From NCBI GenBank assembly GCA_944739405.2, contig OX123209.2, positions 9,865,217 through 9,929,216 of the forward strand: a stretch of DNA of 64,000 nucleotides, in the 5' to 3' direction. Each line of letters begins with the position of its first letter. Position 1 is the first letter of the stretch. Made by a program: the position numbers and the translations under genes. The notes below the pieces were generated by a model. The model did no database searches, had not been told where the DNA came from, and saw nothing but the letters and a program-made list of their open reading frames with translations. The DNA comes from Euclidia mi. Lineage: Eukaryota; Arthropoda; Insecta; Lepidoptera; Erebidae. This document shows, one piece after another, positions 44,901-52,759 of this stretch.

Positions 44901-47900
44901 TTTATATGTATAGATTATATAAACTGTAATTTATAATAATTAGCATGAAATAAATATACCGGTATTAAGTTAATTGCCGATATTTGGCCAAACTTACCAA
45001 AGTATCTATATCTATATTTTGTTTGCCATCTGGGGCAACGGCAATCGACCCACAAGATGACGTGTCGTAACACTTAAAAACAGGGACTGTTTTTGCTGCA
45101 GCCCGCATGACTCTTCCACTCAGCAACAGCATTTGATATTATTTTTTCTAAGAAGAACGAAGAATAATAATATCTAGCGACTTACCTTCGCTCTTACAGT
45201 GCAGTTGCGCCTCTTCCCACGTTCGAATGACCTTGTGTACAGTGATGCCGGCAGGCAGCTTATCTGCTTCTAGTGCCTCTATACACCTGCCCTGCACAAT
45301 TCCTGATGACAAAATAAAAGGCTATATTAGTGTATTATTCGTCTTCCTTAACAAGTGTCCTGTTTGGGAGCCGTCACCAAATGGACTTTAAAAGAGGCAA
45401 TACGCATGCGTCAGTATTACCTTACGTCACTTCCATTACGTTTTCATAAATAGACGTGGCGCAGATGGTCCTGACCTGTTACTAGGCCGATAAAATAACG
45501 GCAACCTTGAAGCTTTTCTTATTAAAATATGAGTTTGTTTATAATAGTAATCTACCACTTACAGTCCACGCGTATCAAACACCCTTGAACCTATGTTTGA
45601 ACTTTTTATTGATAAATATAAAAGATATGTTTGTGCTGTATAGGAATTACCAGAGCTATTTTTAGAACGCGCTGTGCAGTTTAGATAATTAATTAACAAA
45701 ATAAACATTAATCATTGTTTACGCCATTTTAACAACATTTATCGGTCGACATTATGTCTACATTACAGGAACAGTGACTCTGTGACTACTATCTAAACAA
45801 CGATAAAAGCAGTAAATACTCATTTCCTAGTAAATCCTTAATAGTACTAACTCTACTAACTGGCTGCCCTTGTGGTCTTGTTGATGTGATATAGATATTT
45901 AGATGATCTACAGCTAATATATTTACGTTTCGTGCTATCTGAAAAAAGCAGCGATAGCCTAGTGGATATACCAACAGACTGCTATGCAGAGGATACCGGG
46001 TTCGAGACCACGGCGCACTCCATTGACTTTTCGAGGTTATGTGCGTATTAAATTGTTAATTATCGCTTGCCCCGTGCCTACTCTTACAGTCTTTATGGGG
46101 AGTCGGTATCTCTGTATAAACTAACTGTATAAACCATGAAATATCGCTACGCAAATGGGTACAGAGGTCAGACAGGTCACTCTATGAAAACGCTAATTTT
46201 CAGTCAAATGCGGTCAGACTAGCAAGTGGACCGCAGGATGAAAGTGGGATAACACTGAGGATGATGATGTTTTTATTTCATCTCAGATATTGTATATTAT
46301 TTATTTATTTATAATGAACACCAACACAATGTACATCAATTACATAGTTACAACATTCAATATAACTGAAACATGGTAAATGCCACTGCAATTATAGTTG
46401 CAGACCGCTCCCACCTAATACTAAAGCAAGCATTCAAATTATTTAAAAAAAACCATTACCATTGAATTTACATACCCTGCACAGGAACACGTAAAATTTC
46501 ATTTCAATATTAACAAACATGCATGTAGTTTACAGTACAAATAAAAAGAAAAAAAAGCTAGTCCATAGTTATACAAATTCTGTCACGAAATTCTCAGTAG
46601 CAGCACGGAGTCTGAAAATATGCCCGGTACGGCAATAGGATCGCCCCTTATTACGTGGGACTATGTATATCTGGCGAAAAGTGGGTGTCTACCTCTTCGG
46701 TGTTCTAGGCGTGAGACTATGTATGTATGCAATATAATTCTTAATATTGACATAAATGGTTGATTAACATGTTAAACATATAAAGCCCACTTGCATGAAA
46801 TACTGGGTTAAAAAAATAAATGCAGGGTTCTGTAACTCAGAGTTAACTTATTAAATTTTTAACTCAAAGTTTAACTTGCACTATTCAAAATTAACCCAGA
46901 GTCAACTAACCCGGCCATTTTATTTTGTACGCTGGCAATTTTAGACGTAAAATCATTCAATTGTATACCCGAACAATTATGAAAGAGCGAATGATGAGTA
47001 GTAAATGTATATCTCTCTCTTTTACACTACGTCACTTTGCATAAGACTATCTCAAAATGACAATTTTTGAGTGACATGCCGTTTTGATCGCGTATTGAAG
47101 GCTTCATTCATTCGAATTACACTCGTGTTTATTATTGTTCTGAGAAATGAACGCGTTTTGCATCTAAAATGGAAAAGAAATCTCGTTTACGTGCTCCAAA
47201 TTTCACAAATAGCGACAATTTGCTTCTTTGTGACATAATATCGAAGCATAAAAACATAATTGAAAATAAAAAAACTGATGGAGCTAACCTCCTACAAAAA
47301 CAAAAAGCTTGGCTGGAAGTGGTGAAAGAATTTAATGCTATCACCACTGGTTTTACCCGAACGCTTGAAAGCTTACAACAGAATTATAAAAACTTAAAAA
47401 AGAAGGCGAAAAAAAATGCATCTGGTGCAAAAATGGATATTCCAGGTACGTGGGGTTTATTTATAAAATGCATAGTTTTGTACTTTAACTTACCTAGCTC
47501 TATGTTTTTATAAATTTAATGACTATGATATGATTATGGAGGAGTGTTTCCACGGAAAATGTTAATGGAGCGGAGTGATGTTCCTACACATTTGACATTA
47601 GTAAACACAGCTCACCATGCATCAAATGTATAGGAATACTGTATACCATAAGTATGAATTACTAGGTTTGTTATGTACATGTGACGAAAATCAACTCTTA
47701 ATTTATTTATTCTTACAGTTGATAAGGCAACTCTTATTGAGAATATTGAGGAGTATGGCACTTCTTCTGCCGGCTGGGTGAAGGTTGCTGAGAGTACAGG
47801 TACATCGGAAGAAACATGCCAAGAAATTTTTTCTGTTCTTTGCAAGGAAGCCGAAACAAAAGAAAACATATTCAAAAAGAACATTATGGGTACAGGTGTG

Positions 47901-50900
47901 TACTTTGTATTGCAGCTTTAACAGTGGTATTGCTTTCCAAATTTGCGTGCTGTGTTGTGTAATGTTAACATTTGCATTTTTATACCAGGCGGAGGACCAC
48001 CACCTAAGTTTGACGATGATCCACTGTTGGAAAAAGTTAAGACATTAGTTGGGCCCTCTATGGAGGGGTTGTACACCATATATGATGGCGATAGCAGTTT
48101 AATGGCAATGCAGAATTCAACGCCAATTGAAATTAAAAATATGGATGCAGGTACCTATCATTAGCCACCTACTTACTCCCTTGTTTATTGATTTTCAAGG
48201 TGTTATATTTTATTCACCTATTGTGTTTAATTTTCATCTGATTATTTTTAGGTGAAGAGCCATCACAAGGACTAGATATACACAATAGTATGTATGTCAC
48301 AACTCCAGTACACAAGTCCGAGGATAATAAGCAAAGTTATTTCACTAATGACAGAGCAAATTTAAAAAAGAAACCACATGATTTATTGACTCGTGAGTAT
48401 TGTTGTAATTTGTTATCTAAACAATCATTATCTTTATTGAGTGAATGTGTAACATTATAAATTTCAGGTAAGAGAAAGCTTCAGTTGCAAGTTCCAGAGA
48501 AGCAAACAGTATCGCAAAAATTTAAAAATCTGGCATCCGAAAAGATGAACTTGGTTGAGATGCAGTCTCAACTCCTTAAATCAAAACTCCTAGAGGAAAA
48601 TGAGAAACTGGAGCATAATCGTTTGCTACGGGCAATGGAAATCGAAGATGCTAAGGAGAAATATGCCCACAATAAAATTATTAGAAAATTAGAATTAGAT
48701 AGATTAAGTCAAATAAATAAATCAGCTTGAAATTATTTACTATTTTGTTTTTAATTTAAACCTAACATACAAATTGGAAGGAATCTTAGTGTAAAACATA
48801 CACAAATTGTATTTACACACATATCATCCTTCAGTGTGTTATAGACAATCATAAACATTATTTTTTTAAGTAGATAGATAACTCATTTATTTCATTAGTA
48901 CAATACAGACAGAACAGAACAAGACAAGAAAGATCACACTATTAATTAACACAGTAACATAATAATCACTTTTAACTAAAATGACAACATAATAATTAGG
49001 TATTGGGTATTTTAACTTAATCTCCCAAAATGTTGTTCTATCAACACATTACGAGCACGGTTTCCTGTGGTATTTCTGATAGAATTATTATTTTCCGGTT
49101 CTTGTATAGCATCATAAACTTCAAATATGGGAGGATACTCTGGATCAATGGGTGGTTCTGGATCATTTTGCAGACGAGCAATATTATGAAGCACTGAAGT
49201 AGCAATGATGATTCCAGGTATCCTGCTTAAATGAACTTGAATCCCTCTGCTTACAATAGGGAATCTTCTTTTCCATATACCAAAGGTGCGCTCAATGGTG
49301 TTTCTTGTTCTGATCTGTGACTCATTATATAGTGATTGATTTGGATGGTTCACAGTTCCCAGTGGTGTCATCATAAATGTGGTTTGTGCATATCCACTAT
49401 CACCAAGTAAGCAGTAATCTCCATATATTCCTTGCAGAAAATGTCTACGTTGATTACTGTTGTCCCAAATATGGGAATCGTGTGCTGATCCATGCCATCT
49501 TGCAACAACATCAGTGAACATCAAATCTGCAGAGCATATAGCCAGCATATGTGTATTTATAGAGAAATAACCCTTTCTATTTCTGTATATTTCTGCACTT
49601 TCTCCGCCTAAAACAATAATCAGAATGAGCTATGTAAGTAGGTACTATCCCTGCATAATATGAACTTCTTTAATGAATTTAATAGATTTTGAAGGATATC
49701 TTAGATACATTTACGTACCTGGTGATTTCATCCGTACATGAGTGCAGTCTATGGTTCCGATGATGCGTGGAAATCGAGAGATTTGGTAAAATTGCATTGC
49801 AGCTCGCCTCTGCTCTTCTTCAGTAGTGGGCATAAATATGAATTGAGGGTACAATCGAGCTATGGCATCAGTCACTCTGTGAATGGTTCTACATGCCGTT
49901 GACTCATGCACACCAACAAAGTCTCCACATGTCAACAGTTGACGTCCAGTAGCATAAAATCGCAATGTGCATAGCAACTGGTTCATGGGCGATAGAGCTT
50001 TTCTGAAAATACAAAAGTTTATTAACAAAAGTAATCAAGTAGGTAGGTAGGTACCTACCTACCCATGTAATTATTAATCATCATCATCTTATGCAACTTA
50101 CCTGTTGTGTGTAGACTGTATTAATTTGTGTTTAATTTTATCCAATAAAAACAGAACAGTTTCTTTTTCGAGTCGAAATCTTTTATGAAAGTCTGTGTCT
50201 CTTAATTAGTTATAATGATCTGTCCGTTCCCCAACTCTCCTATCGTAAAAGTCCGAACTTATGTATTCAATGATCTCTTCATCATCGTCAGAAAATAATA
50301 ACTCATTTAGCATTGTTTAAAGCACACAAAACTGTTTTCATAAACCACACAACATAACCTCAATGGCAATTTTGACAAGTTTTGACATAACCGAATTCGG
50401 AGTTAGTGACTTAACCCTCCAACATTGGCTGGTTAAATAGTTATTGATTTAACTCATAGGTTACTCTTAACTCTCAGCGGTGCAAGAAAAGTTATTAATT
50501 TAACCCCTAATTAGTAATTAACTCTGAGTTAATTAAGATAACCCCGGAATGCGCAAGTCGGCCTTAGACTTTCTAAACTTGCCAATGTTTTCAACTAATA
50601 AGTCTATCTCTTTGGATTTATTAAAATTATTGTATTCCGTAATCATTCTATTAAGGGGTGTGTTTTTGCCAAGATATGATTTTTGTGAGGTCTTTGTCAA
50701 CAATTCATATTGAAATGCACATGGTAATCGTAAAAGTGTATTAAAAGACGGAGAAGATAGTAGCTCAGGTGTGTTAAGGATACTATTAGCATGCTTATAG
50801 AGAAATATTAGGTCAAGCATAATATAAATAAGTCTTCGATCAGCAAGTGATGTTACTTTCCAAAACTTCAACCTTTCAGTATAGGACACAAGAACTTTTC

Positions 50901-51830
50901 TTTGGTTGATCGAGTAAGTTAAATGCCTCAAAAATCTCTGCTGTATACTCTCTTACATGTTGTTATACACATTGTAAAAAGGATTCCATATCCACTGCGG
51001 ACTATCGAATTATATAGTATAACTTTAGTTCTCGGTGATCTAAAGTCCCTGTAGTTACGAAGAAGAAAACCCAAATTTTTATCCTTTAGCACAAATTTTA
51101 TCAAAATGTACATTCAATTGCAATTTGGCATCAATCTCAATGTCTAAGTCTTTAATAGAATTAACTTGCTGTAGGTATTTTGATTTTACATCATATTACA
51201 TCGTTAATTTGTTTATTTTTCTTGAGAACTTTTAGACGTTTTTTATTCCATTAGATAGCTCTCACACCAAGTAACTAGTCTATAGAAGTCCTCCTGTAAG
51301 GGGTCTGCATCCGAAGGAGTGTCTCGGTTCTAAAAAACTTTAAGTCTTTTCTTTTCCACCACTCTAAATATTTTTTGTATGCCGAATTGCCGATGCATAC
51401 AAAAAATATTTAGAGTGGCGGAAACAGTCGACGATGTCGTTGATAAAGACGTTAAATTAATACTAATAAACGTTTCATTATTATTATAGAAGACAGTATT
51501 ATGTATCGTAAATGATTGAATGCTGGTAAAGGCTCCGCCACACAGGATATACCCACAGCGGGGTCGTTGTCTTTTTATAAAAGAAAAATAGGAATAAAAG
51601 GTTAAGTGAATGGATGATTAAAAGAAATACGCGCTTTCGATTGAGTAAAGGAAGAAGCAGGATGAGTAGAAGAGCACTGGGGTAACAGGCGCTCTCATTC
51701 ATCGAACGAAATACGATTACACAGAAATATTATTTAAAGTTGACGTTAAGTGCGAAAATAGTGATACAACTGCAGTAAAACACTTACCAGAGACAGACAG
51801 GATAAACACAGCGATAGTTAAAAACAACAT
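35780..51830 (-). CDS. Two-domain C-type lectin (immulectin-like), complete, six exons
   Basis: Join on the minus strand: 51,830-51,788; 45,302-45,186; 38,161-38,030; 37,230-36,979; 36,794-36,564; 35,931-35,780. The total is 927 nt, 308 codons plus TAG. All five introns are GT-AG and phase 1, which supports the model. Signal peptide MLFLTIAVFILSVSG. CRD1 spans exons 2-4, CRD2 exons 4-6, joined by a Thr/Glu-rich linker. Immulectins are secreted, tandem-CRD pattern-recognition proteins of moth haemolymph with this length and layout. The Ca/sugar motif is lost in both CRDs: no EPN or QPD, CRD1 has QLDP at that place and CRD2 has GHPT; the WND motif of CRD2 reads LDD. The disulfide Cys and RPFICE end are kept. 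A TATA box and NF-kB-type site lie upstream. Introns 1 and 2 are 6.5 and 7.0 kb because of transposons. Confidence 0.93.
36564..36794 (-). CDS. Lectin exon 5 (CRD2 first part)
   Basis: Between acceptor TGATATAG and donor G|GTCAGT. Codes GYTYFASTGSCYKVH, TCEAEGGHLVVIDDENEA and MYLGLHDYSGHGDWRSV: the conserved opening loop, the GGHL turn and the WxG-like LGLHD strand of a C-type lectin fold. Confidence 0.93.
36979..37230 (-). CDS. Lectin exon 4 (CRD1 end and linker)
   Basis: Acceptor TTTGCAG, donor G|GTAAAA. Codes GVPLDNMTAAVM, LDPREGDCLSM, CCVRRPFMC closing CRD1, then a linker with TTEESEVQAATEETEQSTS and CGTHSEG starting CRD2. One NxT site (NMT). Confidence 0.93.
37284..37341. repeat. Perfect 25-bp hairpin in lectin intron 3
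   Basis: AAATAGTTCATTAGCTCTCC with five more bases (37,284-37,308) pairs without mismatch with 37,317-37,341 across an 8-nt loop. It lies 53 bp upstream of the exon 4 acceptor on the gene strand. Confidence 0.95.
37419..37645 (-). mobile_element. Penelope-like element 3' end in lectin intron 3
   Basis: Reverse complement of the same 3' end as at 57,995-58,160 and 11,700-11,900: TCTTGGGTTTAGGCGAATG, TTTCGAATTCTTTACAGGAT, GGTCACGGCAGACTG. No endonuclease part. Confidence 0.85.
37661..38025. other. Rest of lectin intron 3
   Basis: AT-rich, with no repeat I can name apart from a short TATATATATA run near 37,815. Confidence 0.4.
38030..38161 (-). CDS. Lectin exon 3 (CRD1 middle)
   Basis: Acceptor TTACATCAG; donor G|GTTGGT, a weak site but the only one that keeps phase and gives SLEG|VPL as in the family. 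Codes GAELASPLTTELLNTMRSV, NNTSYFIGTRASHYSGAY. Confidence 0.9.
38365..38590. repeat. Dispersed repeat (TACTAGCCGTTTCCCGCGG)
   Basis: Starts TACTAGCCGTTTCCCGCGG and ends CTTTATAATATTACTAGC, where the next repeat starts. It is a relative of 21,290-22,140. Confidence 0.55.
38591..39061. repeat. Repeat unit 1 of an array split by the gypsy element
   Basis: From about 38,800 it matches two more units at 44,258-44,560 and 44,626-44,915 (GTAGCGCT, CGGTTCAGCCGTTCCAGA, GACAGACAGACAGACAG, AATCGTGTAACTAACTATAT). The gypsy element lies between units 1 and 2. Confidence 0.8.
39062..39586 (+). repeat. 5' LTR (525 bp)
   Basis: TGTGGCATATCC to CACCCTTACCA. Lacks 63 bp present in the right LTR between two CTACTC(C)TTCTGT direct repeats near 39,500-39,520. 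Confidence 0.95.
39622..40527 (+). CDS. gypsy gag polyprotein
   Basis: 301 codons from ATG AGC GAC. Capsid-like region (PPFSPEDPELWFALLEGQF, LDLQYAKAVKDII, ELGDRKPSQFLRHLQ), a Ser/Arg-rich basic stretch and a terminal CWYHAKFGPRAHTCLKPC metal-binding knuckle. gag packages the element RNA into particles. It overlaps pol by 100 nt; pol lies in the -1 frame, so programmed frameshifting is expected. I see no textbook slippery heptamer; GGAAAAC at 40,503-40,509 is the nearest. Confidence 0.93.
   Translation: MSDSDTDSAKTVSSHPEANVATRMKRKVRVSTDREDNDGRKLKIKVPPFSPEDPELWFALLEGQFRCHNINDDATKFANVTNNLDLQYAKAVKDIIINPPMRDRYEKIKSELIKRLSASHEKKVRQLLTHEELGDRKPSQFLRHLQDLAGPAVPDDFLKSIWSNRLPHNIQTVLASQTTHSLEQLADLADRIQELATPCTVATASGSGTGPHHTSEIAELKKMVQQLTLKLEEHTRRSCCSTDRSRPRERARRSSSRTRSSSSYKKYPICWYHAKFGPRAHTCLKPCDYSSTKAENTVGSR
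40428..43643 (+). CDS. gypsy pol polyprotein (PR-RT-RNaseH-IN)
   Basis: 1,071 open codons. Protease active site FLVDTGSDLC near residue 60. RT: FSTIDLVKAYNQI, then YCDDFLVFS near 358. RNase H: VYTDHKPLSYAF near 575. Integrase: zinc domain with SLSHPG, WPGV and CLACQ near 698-738; catalytic core with HVDIIGPLP, IVTDRGRQF and NGLVERFHRQ, the last two acidic residues 35 apart (DD35E). The C-terminus ends in a Pro-rich tail and RTRSGRRVRFPDFY, a common gypsy end. The first about 45 codons overlap gag and are probably not translated from their own ATG. All catalytic residues are kept. Confidence 0.95.
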   Translation: MLVPCKVWTPGAYLFEAVRLFFNQGGKHRGQSVMATDDCPPMPGRLFVTDCNTNVQFLVDTGSDLCVFPHSALRERRAMTDFQLTAANGSTIETFGFLELSLNLGLRRNFAWRFTVANVTKPIIGVDFLCFYNLVVDCRNQRLIDNTTTLYANASIANANIFSVKVSTGDTRFHGILSKFPEITRPSGTPVFPVHNTVHYIRTTPGPPIHCSPRRLAPDKLKIAKREFELMINNGTARPSDSPWASPLHLAPKKDNGWRPCGDYRMLNARTIPDRYPLRHIHDFSHHIAGCQVFSTIDLVKAYNQIRVHEDDIKKTAITTPFGLFEFPCMTFGLRNAGQTFQRFADEMTRGLDFVYPYCDDFLVFSRNSALHETHLHQLFTRMKEYGVLVNTAKCVFGKPEVSFLGYQISASGTKPLESKVQAIKDFPIPKNIRQVRRFLGMLNFYRRFLPHSAAIQAPLNALLAGSVKASEPVDISGETLTAFNKCKESLVNAALLAHPDCQAELALVTDASDLAMGSVLQQLKGDSWQPLAFFSRKLSPSQQKYSPYDRELLAIYESIKYFRHMLEARHFVVYTDHKPLSYAFSERKANCSPRQFRHLDYISQFTTDIRHIKGKDNVVADPLSRIDELQTPIDLDILASSQASDEELAQLLREGSSLRLERLRIPNTQIYLYCDVSTPSPRPFVTKPLRKQIFNSLHSLSHPGANASAKLVAERFVWPGVRKDCREWARHCLACQRAKVHRHVSSPLGTFDLPRARFSFIHVDIIGPLPVSQNYRYCLTAVDRFTRWPEVTPMVDITAESVGKALISWISRFGCPTDIVTDRGRQFESSLFQYLGKVIGFKHRRTTAYHPACNGLVERFHRQLKAAIMCHADSNWVDTLPLVMLGIRSAFKDDLASSSAELVYGEALRLPGEFFQTTTPFSTDISDFTSRLRHFTSRLRPVPAARHNKDKIFIHKDLMSSSHVFLRDDTIRGALQPPYSGPHKVLERSNKTFKILFNGKNVTVSIDRLKPAYMLVDPSPDPTLTAPSTSSPNPRPLPDPVPISQNPPSQGDVRRTRSGRRVRFPDFYRP
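43664..44251 (+). repeat. 3' LTR (588 bp)
   Basis: Same sequence as the 5' LTR plus 63 bp (near 44,120-44,182), flanked by the short direct repeats CTACTCCTTCTGT and CTACTCTTCTGT. Confidence 0.95.
44258..44920. repeat. Repeat units 2 and 3 of the same array
   Basis: Two direct copies with period about 370 bp, each with AGAAGAAGTAAAGACTTG, AGCGCTATAAAGTCCTC and an (ACAG)n tract, joined by short TATATGTATAGATG repeats. Confidence 0.85.
44921..45185. other. Lectin intron 2, end nearest exon 2
   Basis: No element recognised; donor GTAAGT of exon 2 at 45,185. Confidence 0.5.
45186..45302 (-). CDS. Lectin exon 2 (CRD1 start)
   Basis: Acceptor TTGTCATCAG, donor G|GTAAGT. Codes GIVQGRCIEALEADKLPAG, then KVIRTWEEAQLHCKSEG with the WxxAxxxC helix of the fold. 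It lies alone between two transposon-filled introns. Confidence 0.92.
45310..45945. other. Lectin intron 1, 3' part
   Basis: No gene or named repeat seen. Confidence 0.45.
45949..46270 (+). repeat. tRNA-derived SINE-C
   Basis: CAGCGATAGCCTAGTGGATA (A box), GGGTTCGAGACC (B box), a body with GTCAGACAGGTCACTC and a GATGATGATG tail. In intron 1, antisense to the lectin gene. Confidence 0.85.
46563..46742 (+). repeat. SINE-D-like body fragment
   Basis: GTCACGAAATTCTCAGTAGC, CCCGGTACGGCAATAGG and GGCGTGAGACTATGTATG match the body at 58,960-59,140; the tRNA head is absent. Confidence 0.75.
47169..48730 (+). CDS. Harbinger Myb/SANT-like accessory protein, five exons
   Basis: Model: 47,169-47,445; 47,719-47,889 (or 47,895); 47,989-48,150; 48,252-48,392; 48,468-48,730. 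All joins are GT-AG and phase 1; about 338 codons. Exon 1 has the trihelix/Myb-like domain (NFTNSDNLLLCDIISKHK, KQKAWLEVVKEFNA, RTLESLQQNYKNLKKKAKK). The middle is acidic with GGPPPKFDDDPLLEKVK; the C-terminal exon is a Lys/Glu-rich coiled coil. In Harbinger elements this protein helps the transposase reach the nucleus and bind the ends. No break seen. Confidence 0.85.
49012..50313 (-). pseudogene. Harbinger transposase (HARBI1-like), three exons, one nonsense codon
   Basis: Exons 50,313-50,102; 50,002-49,719; 49,607-49,012; 363 codons plus stop, near the length of HARBI1. GT-AG joins hold. Exon 1 codes an acidic start (MLNELLFSDDDEEIIEY) and FHKRFRLEKETVLFLLDKI. Exon 2 has the HTH (DFVGVHESTACRTIHRV) and IIGTIDCTHVRMKSPG with the first catalytic Asp. 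Exon 3 has ARWHGSAHDSHIWDNS (second Asp), LGDSGY and NTIERTFGIWKRRF (Glu). A single in-frame TAA at 50,206-50,208 in exon 1 breaks the protein; everything after it is open. A downstream start would lose the N-terminus only. Confidence 0.85.
50560..51113 (-). pseudogene. Non-LTR retrotransposon RT C-terminal fragment
   Basis: Codes in two frames for LGFLLRNYRDFRSPRTKVIL, YNSIVRSG, then RHLTYSINQR, KFWKVTSLADRRLIYIMLDL and FQYELLTKTSQKSYLGKNTP: the region after the RT of jockey/CR1-type LINEs. A frameshift at about 50,930. Next to the Harbinger end, in lectin intron 1. Confidence 0.85.
51114..51787. other. Lectin intron 1, 5' part
   Basis: Continues LINE-like sequence to about 51,290; then the hairpin at 51,354-51,423; then about 360 bp without a named feature up to the exon 1 donor. 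Confidence 0.45.
51354..51423. repeat. 29-bp near-perfect hairpin in lectin intron 1
   Basis: 51,354-51,382 (core ACTCTAAATATTTTTTGTAT) pairs with 51,395-51,423 with one mismatch across a 12-nt loop. Confidence 0.95.
51788..51830 (-). CDS. Lectin exon 1 (start codon and signal peptide)
   Basis: ATG at 51,830. 14 codons, MLFLTIAVFILSVS plus one base, then donor G|GTAAGT. A hydrophobic core with a small-residue end: a typical secretion signal. Confidence 0.9.
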
Positions 51831-51876
51831 TATGAGTTACTTTGTCGCACGTAAAACAAGTCGTGACTTGTTGTTG

Positions 51877-51911
51877 ACTGCGAGACGGCTGGAGTCGAAC
51901 AGAATTTATAT
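51877..51911 (-). promoter_or_regulatory. Core promoter of the lectin gene (TATA and initiator)
   Basis: Minus strand ATATAAAT at 51,911-51,904; about 31 nt downstream lies CAGT (51,880-51,877), the arthropod initiator core. This would give a 5' UTR of about 49 nt before the ATG at 51,830. No mapped transcript is available. Confidence 0.6.
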
Positions 51912-51979
51912 TGTCCCTTAGTTTATATTCAGTATCAAGTAATGAGGTCAAAAGTGGGAATATCGCTACAATTAATTTT

Positions 51980-51990
51980 GGGGTTTCCCC
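51980..51990. promoter_or_regulatory. NF-kB/Rel-type site upstream of the lectin gene
   Basis: GGGGTTTCCCC, a palindromic match to the insect kB consensus, about 70 bp upstream of the TATA box. It fits immune induction of an immulectin through Rel/Relish-type factors. One short motif can occur by chance. Confidence 0.5.
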
Positions 51991-52190
51991 TGTTGCGTTA
52001 ACCTCGATGATAACTCGCTTTAAATAAATCATATTATAAACATGTGAGCTCACCGAGTTTAAGCTCTCGTTTTGATAAATACCTATAGATTCTTATCAAG
52101 AAATAATGGCTTGGACTTCTCGAAGCGTCGCTACATTGGTAGTCTAAATAAGCTGAAAATTCTCAAGCCCGATTAAGCATAAACTGTTTT

Positions 52191-52755
52191 TTTTTACGTG
52201 GTGGAGAATCCCTTCGGATCTCCGACTCTTGGGGAAATGAGAGCCGGAGTATGTGATGTTACCACTAAAAACCACCTCGACTTTCTCATGTACCCGTGTG
52301 TCTGAGGGTCGGGTATCGCCGAAGCATCCGTCGCAACACACGACGGGTATTGGCCCGCTAGATGGTCAGGCGGGCCCCGAACAAAATCCCCTTGGCGACG
52401 GATGAAGGTGTTGGGCTCCGCCGCCAAAACACCCAGCGGCCGGCAACGCAACACTGCATCTCCTCTTCCTCTGCAGCCCCACCGCGACGCGACAATGGTG
52501 CGCCCCCATTTGGTCGCGGGAGATAGGGCGGGCGGCAACGCAACACTGACACGCCTCTCCTCCCGCAACCGCACCCGACTGCGAGGGACAGACAGAACTG
52601 TCCCCCGCACCCGCACTTTGGACGCATCCTACGCAGGCCTCACTCAAGCCCACGTGGAGCGTCCCCTCCATGGATCCCGCTTAGCTTCACCGTGGATGTA
52701 CCTCAAACCCACCACGACAAGGTGGAAATCCCACGCGGGGAAGCATAAACTTCGT
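52191..52755 (-). mobile_element. 5'-truncated LINE 3' end with poly(A)
   Basis: Minus strand: GC-rich coding-like sequence, then a 3' UTR with CTCATTTCCCCAAGAGTC, GATCCGAAGGGATTCTCC and ACCACGTAAAAAAAAA. It resembles R1-clade LINE 3' ends of Lepidoptera; the clade is a guess. GC is much higher than its surroundings. Confidence 0.55.
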
Positions 52756-52759
52756 CTAA

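Larger units (their letters stand above)
46826..50545. mobile_element. Harbinger (PIF) DNA transposon with both genes
   Basis: About 3.7 kb in lectin intron 1. The ends carry imperfect inverted repeats rich in GGGTTA and sharing TAACTCAGAGTTAA (46,840s and 50,520s). It codes for two convergent, spliced genes: a Myb/SANT-like protein (plus, 47,169-48,730) and a DDE transposase (minus, 49,012-50,313), the usual Harbinger pair. The exact ends and the 3-bp target duplication are not certain. Confidence 0.88.
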
